Part shown: positions 10,477 to 21,560 of the stretch, piece by piece
Layout of the letters: every line of letters begins with the position of its first letter
Position numbering within the stretch: position 1 is the stretch's first letter
Source: Nemophila menziesii
Lineage: Eukaryota > Streptophyta > Magnoliopsida > Boraginales > Hydrophyllaceae
NCBI GenBank assembly: GCA_029959085.1
Contig: JARWIR010000021.1
Coordinates: 20,361,620 to 20,425,619 of the forward strand
Direction of reading: 5' to 3'
Length of the DNA stretch: 64,000 nucleotides
The notes under the pieces: generated by a model
What the model was told of the DNA's origin: nothing
The model's input: only the letters and a program-made list of their open reading frames with translations
Databases searched by the model: none
Made by a program: the position numbers and the translations under genes

Positions 10477-11134
10477 GTCGTCCATGTTGAATAATATTAA
10501 AATCTAACAATTGGGGAATCGACTCCGTAAAGTATGGGTCATAGGTAACAAGAAATTATAAGTATAGAATTCTTTCGCAGGGATGAATGGCGATTAAGGG
10601 TTTTTAAAGTAATATAAATGCGTAAATTATGAACTTCAAATAACATAATAGAAATATTTGTTTGGTTTTTATACATGATTATAACTAATGACAAGATAAA
10701 CGAAAATGAAACAAGAGGGATGATTATCAACTATTAATAATGAAAATAAACAACTAAATTAAAATAGAATTAATTTGATAGAAAAGAAGTGTGCGAATAT
10801 TTCTGAGTAATCTATTGTGTTGCTAATTAACTTTGTTATTTATAAGGTGAGTGGCTATATTGTTGTCATTAGTCAGGACTCTAATACGATTATGTTTCCA
10901 CAAGGGGCATACTTAATCCTATACCTTACTAGTGTCTTGGCTTTTAGGTTAGTTAAGTTCCTTTTACCTTTAATGACTACCTAGCGTGCTGATATCTTCT
11001 GATAAAAGGCACTAAGTATTTGTATACTATGTTAATATTCTCCCCCCCCCCTACTCGGGTGTTAGGCAGATTACAAAGCTCATGTTACTTTGGTCAGAGC
11101 ACATGAGTAATTAAGTTACGCATACAATCAATGG
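10477..11134 (-). repeat. Left part of an older, decayed Athila-like LTR
   Basis: No gene. The stretch has LTR-like phrases in the right order on the minus strand: TCTTTCGCAGGGATGAAT near 10570, a TTTGTTTGGTTTTTATAC phrase near 10660, TTAGTCAGGACTCTAATACG near 10876, and a C-run at 11042. It stops at the AATAT duplication of element III, and similar decayed LTR sequence resumes after 25123. I infer that element III landed in this older LTR. Its outer limits are uncertain. Confidence 0.55.
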
Positions 11135-11139
11135 AATAT
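11135..11139. repeat. Target-site duplication AATAT, left of element III
   Basis: AATAT directly precedes the LTR start (TGGTGGGTCC at 11140). The identical AATAT follows the other LTR at 25119-25123. Confidence 0.85.
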
Positions 11140-12725
11140 TGGTGGGTCCTTGTGTGTTATAAAATAATGCAATGAAATAGAGGAACCGCTAACTGAAAGT
11201 GTACAATTGTCCCAAGTAATATATGTGATAACAAATTCGTTCGTAGGGACGAAATAGGTTGACTCTAATGCTTATAATAGTGAATAATTGCAAATAAAAA
11301 TAGATAATTGATATATTGTTTGTTTGGTTTTCTATTACTAATGCAAATAATTAAAATACATAAATTAAATTGAAATAAAGGTAATGCAAATACTAAGCTA
11401 AACGCAAGTAAAGTAAAATGAGTAGACGCGAGAGAGAGATATAGTACTTGAGTAACGCTAGGGTTTCACCTAACTCTATTCAATTAATGTCTTGTTTAAG
11501 AGACAAACTGGTTATTAATAATAGTCGGGATTCGATATTCTCCTTACCCCTGTCAGGGTGGACTAAGGAGCTATTCTAGGGTATTACTAACCCCGTCAGG
11601 GTGATCATAATCCACCTTCGAATGGTAAAATACTCTACCCAATTGGCTATAGGATTAACTAAGTCCGTCAGGATCAATAATCTATATCCTACATTTATTA
11701 CATAGTTCTGTAAGTAAACTCCCCGTCAAGGTGATCATTACGCCACTATAATGAATAGCCTAGTTACTAATTTCTATTATTGATTGATCAGTTTAAGAAT
11801 AGTAAATAATTGCAAGATAATAAAAATTACTAATTACCCAATTCGAATTAAATCATACAATCCCAAAAGCAAAAACATTGAATAGAATAAATTGGGGCTT
11901 AACCCATTAATGCGTTCTCAAGTACTAATTAAATTTAGCTCATACTAATATTAAAAAGTAAGAAAATAGAAATAATTAAATTCATATTGTTTTACAGAAA
12001 TAAAAGATAAGAAAACCTAATTGGAGAATTGATTTGGCTGCGATTTGGAGAAGTTGAATTTCTCCAACTCTTAGCTTTCTTCTCTTCCTTGCTCTGACTT
12101 TCTCTCTGATGCTCTGACTTCTTCTAGAATGGATTGCATGAAAATAGATGTCCAAAGGTCCTTTTATAAGGCAAAATTCGGACTAGGATTTTTTATTAAG
12201 TGATTAAATGAAATATTAAAAAGCCCAAGTCCATTCTTTAAGTCCAAATCCCGTAACTGCTGTACAACCTCCACTAAATCAGCTGTAACGTTCTCATTAT
12301 AACTCGGAATTGATCAGTTCAAGTTGTTAAATCTTCATAAGTCAATAAGGAATAAATCTTCTTTACAACTCAGAGGCTGAATCCACGTCTAAATAGCTCG
12401 AAATCTGCAATCAACATCAGTCTTCCAAATTTGCAGCTTCACTTTGTCAACTCTTCGGGATATTTCTTTTCACCTTTGACTTCTTTTCCACGATATTTGA
12501 CTATAATATTTTATTCCTCTTATTGCTAGTATTTCAAACCTACAAACTTTTCACTAAAAACAACTCATATTACGCGCAAAAGTTTAATAAATGAAATATA
12601 CTAAAATCCAAGGAGGAAAAATGAAATATAACAAATTAACACCAAAAGTCTATCGAAATAGTCAAATAAACACAAAAAATGATGTCTCCTAAGGGCATAC
12701 AATTAGAACAATTAGGGAGACATCA
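11140..12725 (-). repeat. 3' LTR of element III (LTR C)
   Basis: 1586 bp, TGGTGGGTCC to GGGAGACATCA on the plus strand. A TATA-like CTTATAAAAGG (sense) is at 12160-12170. Four CCCCGTCAGGGTG-type motifs lie at 11547-11560, 11591-11603, 11664-11676 and 11720-11733. Confidence 0.9.
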
Positions 12726-12745
12726 AGACCCCAAACTCAAACCTT
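12726..12745 (-). promoter_or_regulatory. Polypurine tract of element III
   Basis: The plus strand reads AGACCCCAAACTCAAACC right after the LTR end; sense is GGTTTGAGTTTGGGGTCT. This is the same tract as in element I. Confidence 0.8.
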
Positions 12746-14186
12746 TGTCGTCCCGAACAAGTAAAACTAAATACAAGGGCCTAAAGTAGATGCAAGAATA
12801 TAGAAGCTAGTAAATACACCCAAAGCAAAACTTAAAATAAATCTCATATAGAAAAAGTTAGGAATTAATATACACATACACCTATCATGCAAAATCAAAC
12901 ACAAATAATGTCAATCATCAAATTAAAGTCACAATGCTAGAAGGTTACACTTGTACTTATCTCATAATGATGGCTATAGGGTGTTCATTGATCATCACTC
13001 GCTTTGAATGCTCCACTTAGTATACTCCCTATTAGCTGAATTATAAACTCACTATGCACCTAGGAATCACGAGGAATTTATGGTTTTAGCGTAGGCTTAG
13101 GGACGGTATGGTATGTATATTTGGTAAATTTGAAGTGAGATTTTGGCTCTCTCCTCACTTACCATCAACAGCTGTCCACGAGCTTGAGTTTACACTTGGA
13201 TAATGTTCTCACTCAACCCATTTGACGCACTAATTTAGCGTCCCCATATCAACCCAACTAATACTAAGATGATTTTCAAAATTTCCACTTTGCCGGATAC
13301 TTTATTCTTTCTTTATTTTTCTTTTTCATTTATTTTCTTTTTCTATTTTTTTTGTATAGGCGACAACCGGGTTCCTGGTAAGTGAAACCGGGTTCCTGGT
13401 TAGCTACTGTTTTTTTACAACTTTTTTAACTTTTTTTTCTCTTTTTTTATCAGTCCCGGCAAAGGGTTACAAATAAAACTATCGTCTGAAATTGTGCCTC
13501 AATATAAACACATAAATTCCCTTCCCAATGTAATATCCCTTAGATGGACCCACCACCCCAAACTCAAGCTCGAGACAAGTCTCAAGATCTGCGGGTCATA
13601 TGGTAATGCCTAATAATCTAGGGTGATAGGGTCTTATATCGTGGCGACAAAAGAAAGGCTTAAGGCTCGAAATTGGGCTAAGAAGGATAAAATTAATACA
13701 AGGGATAGAAGGCTAAAAAGGTCTTAAATGGATAACAAAGAACTTCCCCTATCATTTTCCTAGTTACATAGCTTGCCTTTAGTTCATATCTAAGTGGGTC
13801 CTCTACTAATTTGGATCTCGTGTTCTACAAACCAAACATATTCCTTAAGTACAAGTTTACTTCTTTTGCATTGTTCATTAATTCTTCCTATCAATTACCT
13901 ATGTTTGCATGCAATTAAAGTGCGTTTTATACTAACCTTTAAAGTCTACTATTTACTATCATATATTTATCAAAAGTATGCTTAAAGGGAACATTTAAGA
14001 TCTTCTAAAGTCAAACACAATTCCTAATTAATTTATTGAAAGCAAATAAATCAAATAACACGTAAAATTGAGATGAGGCAACGAACCCCACCCTAAACTC
14101 AAAAATGAGTCGTGTCCCCACGAATCGAAAAGACTCAAAGCAATTAAACTAATCTACACTAAATGAGAAGGTATAGAAAATGTATC
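12746..14186 (-). other. Non-coding tail of element III with PPT-like motif copies
   Basis: No supportable gene. Complement copies of GAGTTTGGGGT lie at 13555-13565 (exact) and 14090-14100 (one mismatch). Two AACCGGGTTCCTGGT motifs lie at 13365-13401. The 13300-13450 stretch is T-rich. Confidence 0.65.
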
Positions 14187-15500
14187 TTAATCAGCGTGAG
14201 GTTGGTCATCAGTGTTGCGTCTACGTAGGTCCTCCTTGACAAGTAGTGAATAGGTGGCATGATGTATGGTGCTCACCCCAAGTATCATATTTCTGAGAAG
14301 GTCTAACTCTTTTGTAACATTTACTAAAGTAGCAATCATCTTATCTTGATTCTCTTCCAACACTTCAATTTTCGTCTCCAACTCATTATCGGACTGTACC
14401 TTCTTCTTTGGTGGAGGAGCTCTAAGAGTCCTCATGGCTGGTGTTTCTTCATCATGGGCGTTCTGAATAGAATTTAAAGTAATTTGTTCCCCAATTACTG
14501 AAGGTTCAACCTCTTCGCTCCTACGCGGTATTTTTGTGTCTAGACACAAAGTAGTGATGGTACAAGGGAACTTGAGATTTTGCTGAGTAGTTGGGACTTT
14601 CTCGAACTCCATAATAGTTTCATAAATCACACGAGCAACATCAATTTCTTGGTTCTCAATAATACACTTTATAAATAGAATATGCTCCTTTTTCAATTTC
14701 AAAGTGTGAATAATACCAAAGATGGTAGGAATTACGAAACGGGACCATACCTTAGCACAAGGTAATAAACAACTACTATAAACTTGCCCATGATATCGCT
14801 CACCGTTGGGAATTGGGCGTGCTCCATGAATAAGTACTTTATTACAAAGAGACTCCCAAGTAAAATATGGATCATTAAGAGTTTCTTGATATGGGCATCG
14901 CCCAGTGAAGTTTGGCGATTTTAACGATTTGCGAATAATCTCAATAGAGAACGGTAGTACCTTTTTGCGTACGATAATTTCTTCTTTGTTTGAAAAAGAT
15001 AGTCCCTCATATAAATCACGCACCAAGGTAGGAATATATTCAAGCTTTCTCTCTCTCAATTCAGTCCATCCAAACTTATCACGAGTAATAGCATAACCCT
15101 TAAACTCACTGTTCATAATACCTTTAGGAAGTCCTTTCTCAACACCAAACTTCAAGTAATAAATTATGTCACGAACCTGTTCATTCCATGTCATAGAAAC
15201 TCTTTTAGGCTTGTGAGCCATCGTCTTTCTACGTGTGGATCTTTGTTCTTGAACGGGTTTATGAGGAATTTCTTCTTCAACCTCTTCCTCACTTTCTTCT
15301 TCATCAATCAAGGTAGTCTTTTTAGGACTAGCCTCAGCTGGGTTCTCTTTCCTCTTTGTAGCAGCCTTAACCTCTTTTGTTTTTCGTTTAGGACGTGAAT
15401 CAGGAATTTCAATAGCACGTTCTTGTGTAGCACCAATGGTATTTCTGGCTCTTGGAACATTCCTTCGATTGTAGCTCAATGAATCAGTCATGTTAGTCAT
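14187..15500 (-). CDS. Accessory ORF after pol, putative plant transposon protein domain
   Basis: An uninterrupted ORF of about 437 codons in an otherwise decayed element. I start it at the ATG at 15498-15500 (MTNMTDSLSY), which matches the ATG of the shortened copy in element I. The N-terminal 95 residues are basic/acidic and disordered (a KKTTLIDEEESEEEVEEE-type run). Residues about 95-290 look like the conserved domain of Athila-type extra ORFs, annotated as putative plant transposon protein, with LPCAKVWSRFVIPTIF and DVARVIYETI as recognisable parts. A short coiled-coil follows (ELETKIEVLEENQDKMIATL). No signal peptide or membrane span is visible, so an envelope role is not supported. Its function is unknown. 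A PPT-like motif lies just upstream of the ATG (15509-15519). Confidence 0.75.
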   Translation of the reverse strand: MTNMTDSLSYNRRNVPRARNTIGATQERAIEIPDSRPKRKTKEVKAATKRKENPAEASPKKTTLIDEEESEEEVEEEIPHKPVQEQRSTRRKTMAHKPKRVSMTWNEQVRDIIYYLKFGVEKGLPKGIMNSEFKGYAITRDKFGWTELRERKLEYIPTLVRDLYEGLSFSNKEEIIVRKKVLPFSIEIIRKSLKSPNFTGRCPYQETLNDPYFTWESLCNKVLIHGARPIPNGERYHGQVYSSCLLPCAKVWSRFVIPTIFGIIHTLKLKKEHILFIKCIIENQEIDVARVIYETIMEFEKVPTTQQNLKFPCTITTLCLDTKIPRRSEEVEPSVIGEQITLNSIQNAHDEETPAMRTLRAPPPKKKVQSDNELETKIEVLEENQDKMIATLVNVTKELDLLRNMILGVSTIHHATYSLLVKEDLRRRNTDDQPHAD

Positions 15501-16492
15501 CTTCACTCACCCCAAAATCAAAACTTCAAGTAATCAAAAACTAGATAATAGTTTTGAAATTTGATGTTTTGAGGATAAAATCAAGAAGACTAAGGTGAGA
15601 TATGAGATGGGTAAAGGCTATTTTATGTGTACGGAGAGGAATATTGATTCAATTAAAGGTTGAAGAATAATCTTGGAGAAAGGTGGGAATTTGATGGTGT
15701 TTTGGAAAGAATTTGAGATGATTATGTGTTTATGTGATGAAATAGGGTAGGATTTGATGATTATAAAGTGTTTTGGTGATGATTTTCAGAGTAGTGAGAG
15801 GATAGGAAACGGAATTGGAGGCTAACTTGAGAAAGAAGTAAAAAATATAGGGTTTTAAGCCTCAAAACCGCCTCATCACAGTAGCTAACCGGGTTCCCGG
15901 TCAGAGATAACCGGGTTCCCGGTTCGCGTCGCTGTTTTGGCGCGAAAAAATTACTAAAATATTTTTTTACCTCAGACGCGGCCATCCTTGCGTCAAACTT
16001 GACGCACTAGTCACAACCATCCCTTTCGAAACCGGGTTCCCGGTCGCTTTCGTTTGCGCACACTCGGACGCCACGTAGATGCAGCCTCTTGCATCAAACC
16101 TTACGCACTAGTCAGAGAATTTGGGGGATACAATGTTGCTAACAGGGTTCCCGTTCAGCTCAAAACCGGGTTCCCGGTTTGTGTCGACATCGCGGTTTCA
16201 GACGCGCCTTCTTGCATGTGGCGGGTTGGTCATTAGGTGCTTCACCAAGTTCCCGGTTAGCTCCTGTTTTCCAACCCAAATTTCTTCGTTGTTTACCTTG
16301 TCAACCCCAAACTCATGACGTCTTTACCCCTGAAATCGTCAAAAACAACTACCCTTCCTCATTTCTTAAAAATAAACCCTAATCAACAATAATTACTCTA
16401 TTTTTCACTACGAAAAATAAAAGACGTGAAACTAATATACAAAGAATTGGCTTTTGTTTAACGTTGTTAAGCTCGACGGGTTTGTCACGCTT
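15501..16492 (-). repeat. Spacer between integrase and accessory ORF with AACCGGGTTCCCGGTT near-palindromes
   Basis: Good copies lie at 15887-15902, 15909-15924, 16030-16045 and 16164-16179. Degenerate ones lie at 16141-16155 and 16243-16257. Each has 7-base arms (AACCGGG and CCCGGTT) around a central TT. An exact complement of GAGTTTGGGGT is at 16304-16314. The small ORFs here are not credible. The block occupies the same place as the GC-rich block of element I. Confidence 0.75.
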
Positions 16493-17482
16493 TCAAGGAG
16501 CTTCGAGGAGGTACTGGACCTCCCCGGGATGTGGATCTTCCAAGCGATTGGTATCTTCGCCTCCATGATATATCTTCAATCGAGGACCATTCACCATGAA
16601 GGTGCGGTGCTCGATTGGATGTTCGATTTCAATGGATCCATGGGGCGTAACTTTGGTCACAATATAAGGGCCTGACCACTTCGATCTTAGCTTACCCGGA
16701 TAGTTGATGAACTTGGATTTATATTTCAATACTCTTTGTCCCACTTCGAACCTCTTTTCACAAATAAGATTATCATGACACCTCTTGGTATTTTCTTTGT
16801 AAAGTTTAGAATTCTCATAAGCATGTAATCGAAACTCATTAAGTTCATTCAGCTTCATCATACGCTTTTCACTGTCTAGAGTAGGATCTAAGTTTAACTG
16901 CGCTATAGCCCAATATGCACCCATTTCAAGTTCAAGAGGTAAGTGACAAGCCTTACCATAAACCATACGATACGGGGATGCACCAACTGGAGTTTTGAAC
17001 GCAGTACAATAAGCCCATAACACATCATCTAACTTCATTGACCAATCTTTTCTTGTAGGACCAACGGTCTTCTCTAAGATAGATTTTACCTCACAATTTG
17101 AGACTTCAGCTTGACCATTGGCTTGTGGATAATAGGCGGTAGATATACGATGTCTCGCCCCATACTTCTCTAGAACTGTCTTCAAATATTTGTTCACGAA
17201 ATGAGATCCTCCGTCGCTAGTAATAACTCTGGGTGTACCATGTCTAGTGAAGATGTGTGATTTCAAGAACTTAATCACTACTCGCGAATCATTAGTTGGT
17301 AGAGCTACAACCTCTACCCATTTAGACACGTAATCAACAACTAATAAGATGTATAGATTTCCATTGGATGGAATAAATGGACCCATGAAATCAATACCCC
17401 ATACATCAAATATTTCGACTTCAAGAACATTGTTACGTGGCATCTCATCCCTCTTGGATATATTACCAGTGAACAGGCGCCT
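16493..17482 (-). pseudogene. Integrase catalytic core and C-terminus of element III
   Basis: The minus strand encodes the DDE core: first Asp in [12 protein letters not shown], second in ITSDGGSHF, Glu in [15 protein letters not shown]. This is followed by the [15 protein letters not shown] segment and a GPY-type C-terminal module ([12 protein letters not shown]). The core is uninterrupted. The open frame extends right to 17539, but its first 19 or so residues are read from the inserted solo LTR and are not integrase. The N-terminal zinc domain continues on the far side of that insertion at 19020. Integrase would join element cDNA to nuclear DNA. Confidence 0.88.
17478..17482. repeat. Target-site duplication of the solo LTR (CGCCT), left copy
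   Basis: CGCCT before the LTR and CACCT after it (19020-19024) differ by one base. Confidence 0.7.
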
Positions 17483-19019
17483 TGGTGTCTCCTGGTGTGT
17501 TATAAAATAACACACTAAAATACGAAAGACACGTACCACAAGTGTACGGGTCGTCCAAATAATATCCAGTAAACGGGATTTCGATCTCAGGGACGGATTA
17601 GGATATGAATTTCAATGTTATGCAGTAATTGGGATAATGTTATGTAATGCAGAAGTTTGGTTTTTGTTTATTACTAAGACGCAAGAAATTAAATACTTAG
17701 TTAACGCAAGAATTAAAATGCAAATAAGTAAATAAAGGTTGAACGCAAAGATGAGAAGTAGTATTTGAGTCACGCAAGGAATTTACCTATATTTATATAA
17801 TTAATTTCCGTAGAAGGGCTAAATTGGTATTTAAGTATTAGTCGGGACTCTATAATCTCTTAACCCCCGTCAGGGTGGACTTAAGAGCTATCCTACGGTA
17901 TTATAAACCCCGTCAGGGTTGATTATACCTACTTTAGAGTGGTTTTAGTCTCTTACCCAATTGGCTACGAGGTTAGTTAAGCCCGCCAGGGTCAATAACT
18001 TATATCTCACGTCTATTACCTAGGTCAGTAATTAAACCACCTGTCAAGGTGATTACTTTGCGACGTAAGTAAATAGCTTAATTACTCAATCCTATTTCTA
18101 TTTGTTTAGAATAAAAATAGTAAATTAACATGTGATAATAGTCAATACTAAATACCCAATTTAAATTAAAATCAACAATCCTAAATTCGGAAAAACATCA
18201 AATCAAATAAATAAGGGTTTAACCCATAATTGCGATTCTCAAGTACTTAAATGTTTAGCTCATATTCAAAGTAAAAACTGAAATTAAAGGTAAATTACTC
18301 ATTTAATTACAAGAATGAAATAGGTAACCAAATTCAAGGATTGATTTTGACTAATTGTGGAAGAATTGGAATTCTCCAGCTTCAGTTTTCTTCTCTCCTT
18401 TTGCTTCTGACTTCTTGGCGCCTCTTCTTTGTAAATATGATGTGTGTTATAAAATACGAGGTCTAAGGCTTATATAGGATGGGAAATACGGATTGGGCTA
18501 TTCTTTTAAAAGGAAATAGGTTAAATGAAATAAAAGCCCAATCCTTAAGTGAACTCCCGTAACTGGTGTGTAACTTTTGCGGCCGGACTCGGAATGACTC
18601 TGTTCAACTTGCTAAATCTTCCTGACTTCAAGTTCAATAATCCTCATTTTATTCTCCAAGGCTGAATCAGTGGCTAAGACGTTAAAAAGCTGTGATTTGT
18701 AACAACATTCCAGATTTTCTTCCCATCTACTAATCTTTTCGAATCAACTTTTCTCGCCATTGACTTTCACGCGCGATACATGACTTTAATTCCCGTTTCT
18801 TTTCCTTGTCTTGATATTCCATCAAATCATAACCTAAGAACTTTACACTGAAAACAAGCAAATTACGCGCAAAAAGCTCTAAAACACAAATTATCCAAAT
18901 CCAAGGGAAGAAATCGTAATATAACCAAATAAGCTTAAAAGTCTAACTAATAAGTCAATTAATCACCTATAACGATGTCTCCTAAGGACATATAATTAGA
19001 ACAAAAATGGGAGAAATCA
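17483..19019 (-). mobile_element. Solo LTR (LTR D) inserted in the integrase gene of element III
   Basis: 1537 bp from TGGTGTCTCC to GGGAGAAATCA, with no primer site or polypurine tract beside it. On both sides the integrase reading resumes: the zinc-domain HEYVKKCQR to the right and the [11 protein letters not shown] segment to the left. This shows insertion into a once-continuous gene. The termini and internal sequence match LTR F (46933-48514) better than the LTRs of element III itself. A TATA-like TATATAAGCC (sense) is near 18470. Solo LTRs arise by recombination between the two LTRs of one element. Confidence 0.92.
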
Positions 19020-19386
19020 CACCTTTGACACTTCTTAACATATTCATGACAATCCTTTTTTAATGTACGCCAATAAAAACGCGATTATAGTACCTTAGCA
19101 ACTGTGCGGTCTCCCTTGAAATGTCCTACATATGGTGAATCATGACAACCTGCTATTATTGAGTCCGTCTCTTCCTTTCGTATGCATCTTCTTACCATTT
19201 GATCAGCACATAATTTGTAGAGTAAAGGTTCCTCCTAAAATAACTGTTTAGCACGGTGAGCTAATCTTTTCTTCTCTTGATGAGTGGAACCTTCAGGGAA
19301 TGAGCCACTTACAATGAGATTTGCAATATCTGCATACCAAGGAGTACTATTCACATAAACAAAAATAAACTCTCATCGGGGAATTC
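19020..19386 (-). pseudogene. Integrase N-terminal zinc-binding region of element III
   Basis: On the minus strand I read PWYADIANLIVSGSFPEG, then the HHCC region with GCHDSPYVGHFKGDRT and DCHEYVKKC. Two in-frame nonsense codons are present, one after the AKQLF-like segment and one after the TVAKVL-like segment. Remaining integrase lies at 16493-17482 beyond the solo LTR. Confidence 0.8.
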
Positions 19387-19967
19387 CTACCTAACCAATT
19401 CAGGTCCACCATTAGATTCAGATTCTTCAAGACGAGATAGATGATCTGCAACTTGATTCTCACAACCCTTTCGATCTCGAATCTCTAAGTCAAATTCTTG
19501 TAGCAGTAAAACCCATTTGATTAACCGTGGTTTAGCATCTTTCTTCTCCATAAGACATCTAATAGCAGAATGATCAGCGCACACAATAACTTTCACCCCA
19601 AGGAGATAGGAACGAAACTTGTCAAATGAATACACCATAACTAGCAATTCTTTCTCCGTAACAGTATAATTGATTTGAGCACTATTGAAAGTTTTGCTTG
19701 CATAGTAAATGGAATGAAATACCTTATCTTTTCTTTGTCCCAATACAACACCCATAGCTAAATCACTAGCATCACACATAACTTCAAATGGAATATTCCA
19801 ATCCGGAGGTAATACAATAGGTGCGGTAATGAGTTTTTCTTTAATTGCTTGAAAGGCCACCATGCAAGCTTCACCAAAAAGGAATTTGGTGTCCTATTCA
19901 AGTAAGTTACATAGTGATTTAGAAATCTTAGAAAAATCTTTAATGAAACGCCTATAAAAGCCAGCAT
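19387..19967 (-). pseudogene. RNase H domain of element III pol
   Basis: The minus strand encodes a gypsy-type RNase H. Catalytic residues are visible in [30 protein letters not shown] and [10 protein letters not shown]. The domain is essentially complete. Its lead-in, the RT connection (19758-19967), is in a different frame, so at least one frameshift separates it from the RT. It would degrade the RNA strand of the RNA:DNA hybrid. Confidence 0.87.
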
Positions 19968-19982
19968 GGCCTAAAAATCTTC

Positions 19983-21560
19983 TCACCCTTTTACTGAAAC
20001 ATGAGGGGGAAGAGTCTTTATTACCTCAATCTTTGCGCGATCAACCTCCAAAAATGCATTTGAAACTTTGTGACCCAACACTATACCTTCTCGAACCATA
20101 AAATGACACTTCTCCCAGTTTAAAACCAAATCAGTTTCCTTGAATCTAATCAATACTTTCTCCAAATTATGTAAACACTTATCAAAGTTATCACCAAACA
20201 CAGGAAGTCATCAATAATATCCCAATTTAAAGGTTGTCTTGTGTTGGTCTTCTGGAGCTACATATATTTGGTTATACCCTGAGTACCCATCCAAAAAGCA
20301 GTAATACTCTTTACCAGCCAATTTATCTAACATCTGATCTATGAAGGGAAGAGGAAAATGATATTTTCTTGTGGCCTTGTTCAATTTACGATAGGCCATA
20401 CACACTCTCCAACCAACAACGGTTCTTGAGGAAATGTCTTCATTCGGAGCATTTAGGATGGTAGTGATGCCTCCTTTCTTTGGTACACATTGAACTGGGT
20501 TCACCCATTCACTACTCGCAATAGGATAGATAATCCCCGCATCTAAAAGCTTGATAGCTTCCTTCTTTACTACTTCCTTCATAGAAGGAATCAACCTCCT
20601 TTGATCTTCAACTGAGCGTGCACTATCATCTTCAAGAATAATCTTGTGGTGACAGTTGGAGGGTCTAATGCCTTTTATGTCAACAATAATCCACGCTATC
20701 GCCTCTTTATTTGCTCTTAGCACACACAACAGTTCATCTTCTTGAGGACCTGTTAGAGTTGCTGAAACAATGACAGGTAGAGTTTCATTAGTACCTAAAT
20801 ATGCATACCTCAAGTGTGCTAGTAATGGTTGTTCTTCCAACTGCGGAGGAAATTCAATGGATGGTTTCTTTTTAGACACAATATCCCCCGGTTCTCTCAC
20901 AGGTTTATAGGCAAGACGCAGATATTTTGGATTCTCAGAGTTAAGAGTTGCCACTGTTTCGGCAAGCTTTTCAATCATTTCAGGTAAGTCAAGTGTCAAG
21001 GCTGCCTGCAAGACATCATCATAAGTAAATTCATTATATACCTCGTGCGTGGCGTACTCAACTGCATCCATTCGGAAACAATCCTCTTGGGAATCTGGGA
21101 ACTTCATAGCTCTAAACACGTTGAACTTTACCTCCTCGTTTTGGATTCTCATGGTCAATTCTCCGTTTTCTACATCAATTAAATTACGCCCCGTGGCTAG
21201 GAATGGTCTACCCAAAATGATGGGGACATTATTATCCGCGTCGTATTCAAGAATAGCAAAATCAACAGGAAAAATTGAAGTACCTGCCTTGACGAGGACA
21301 TCTTCTATTCGTCCCTCAGGATGTGCGAGGGATCTGTCAGCCATTTGCAAGACCATAGAGGTGGGTCTTGTTATTCCAAGTTTCAACTTCTCAAATATTG
21401 ATTTGGGCATATGATTAATACTTGCACCCAAATCGCATAATACTTTTCCTTTCCACTCTTCTCCAATCGAAATTGGAATTGTAAAACTCCCAGGGTAAAG
21501 TAATTTGGGTGGCAACTTACTCTGACATATTACACTACATTCTTTAGGTAAACCAACCAT
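19983..21560 (-). pseudogene. Protease and reverse transcriptase of element III (palm deletion)
   Basis: One open frame (20211-21560) carries the protease (DLGASINHMP, with His where relatives have Leu; then ILGRPFLATG) and the RT fingers (VCMAYRKLNKATRK, PLPFIDQMLDKLAGKEYYCFLDGYSGYNQI). After TTFKLG it hits tandem stops. The second piece (19983-20201) resumes at the GDNFDKCLHNLEKVL segment, just after the catalytic MDD box in relatives. The part between, which normally contains the thumb-side PFGLCNAP segment and the start of the FMDD box, is deleted, so this RT cannot be active. Confidence 0.88.

Noticed and set aside
14187..15500. Envelope gene in element III
   Set aside because: It is at the env-like position, but no signal peptide, transmembrane segment or Cys pattern is visible; the conserved domain is that of Athila-type extra ORFs.
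15887..16260. Could the regularly repeated palindromes be a CRISPR array?
   Set aside because: Spacing is irregular, copies are degenerate, the context is a plant retrotransposon, and there are no cas genes.
16054..16382. Overlapping small plus-strand ORFs
   Set aside because: They run through the palindromic spacer of element III, are in three frames, and have no domain or conservation.
17483..17539. N-terminus of the 348-codon integrase ORF
   Set aside because: These residues are read from the inserted solo LTR, not from integrase.
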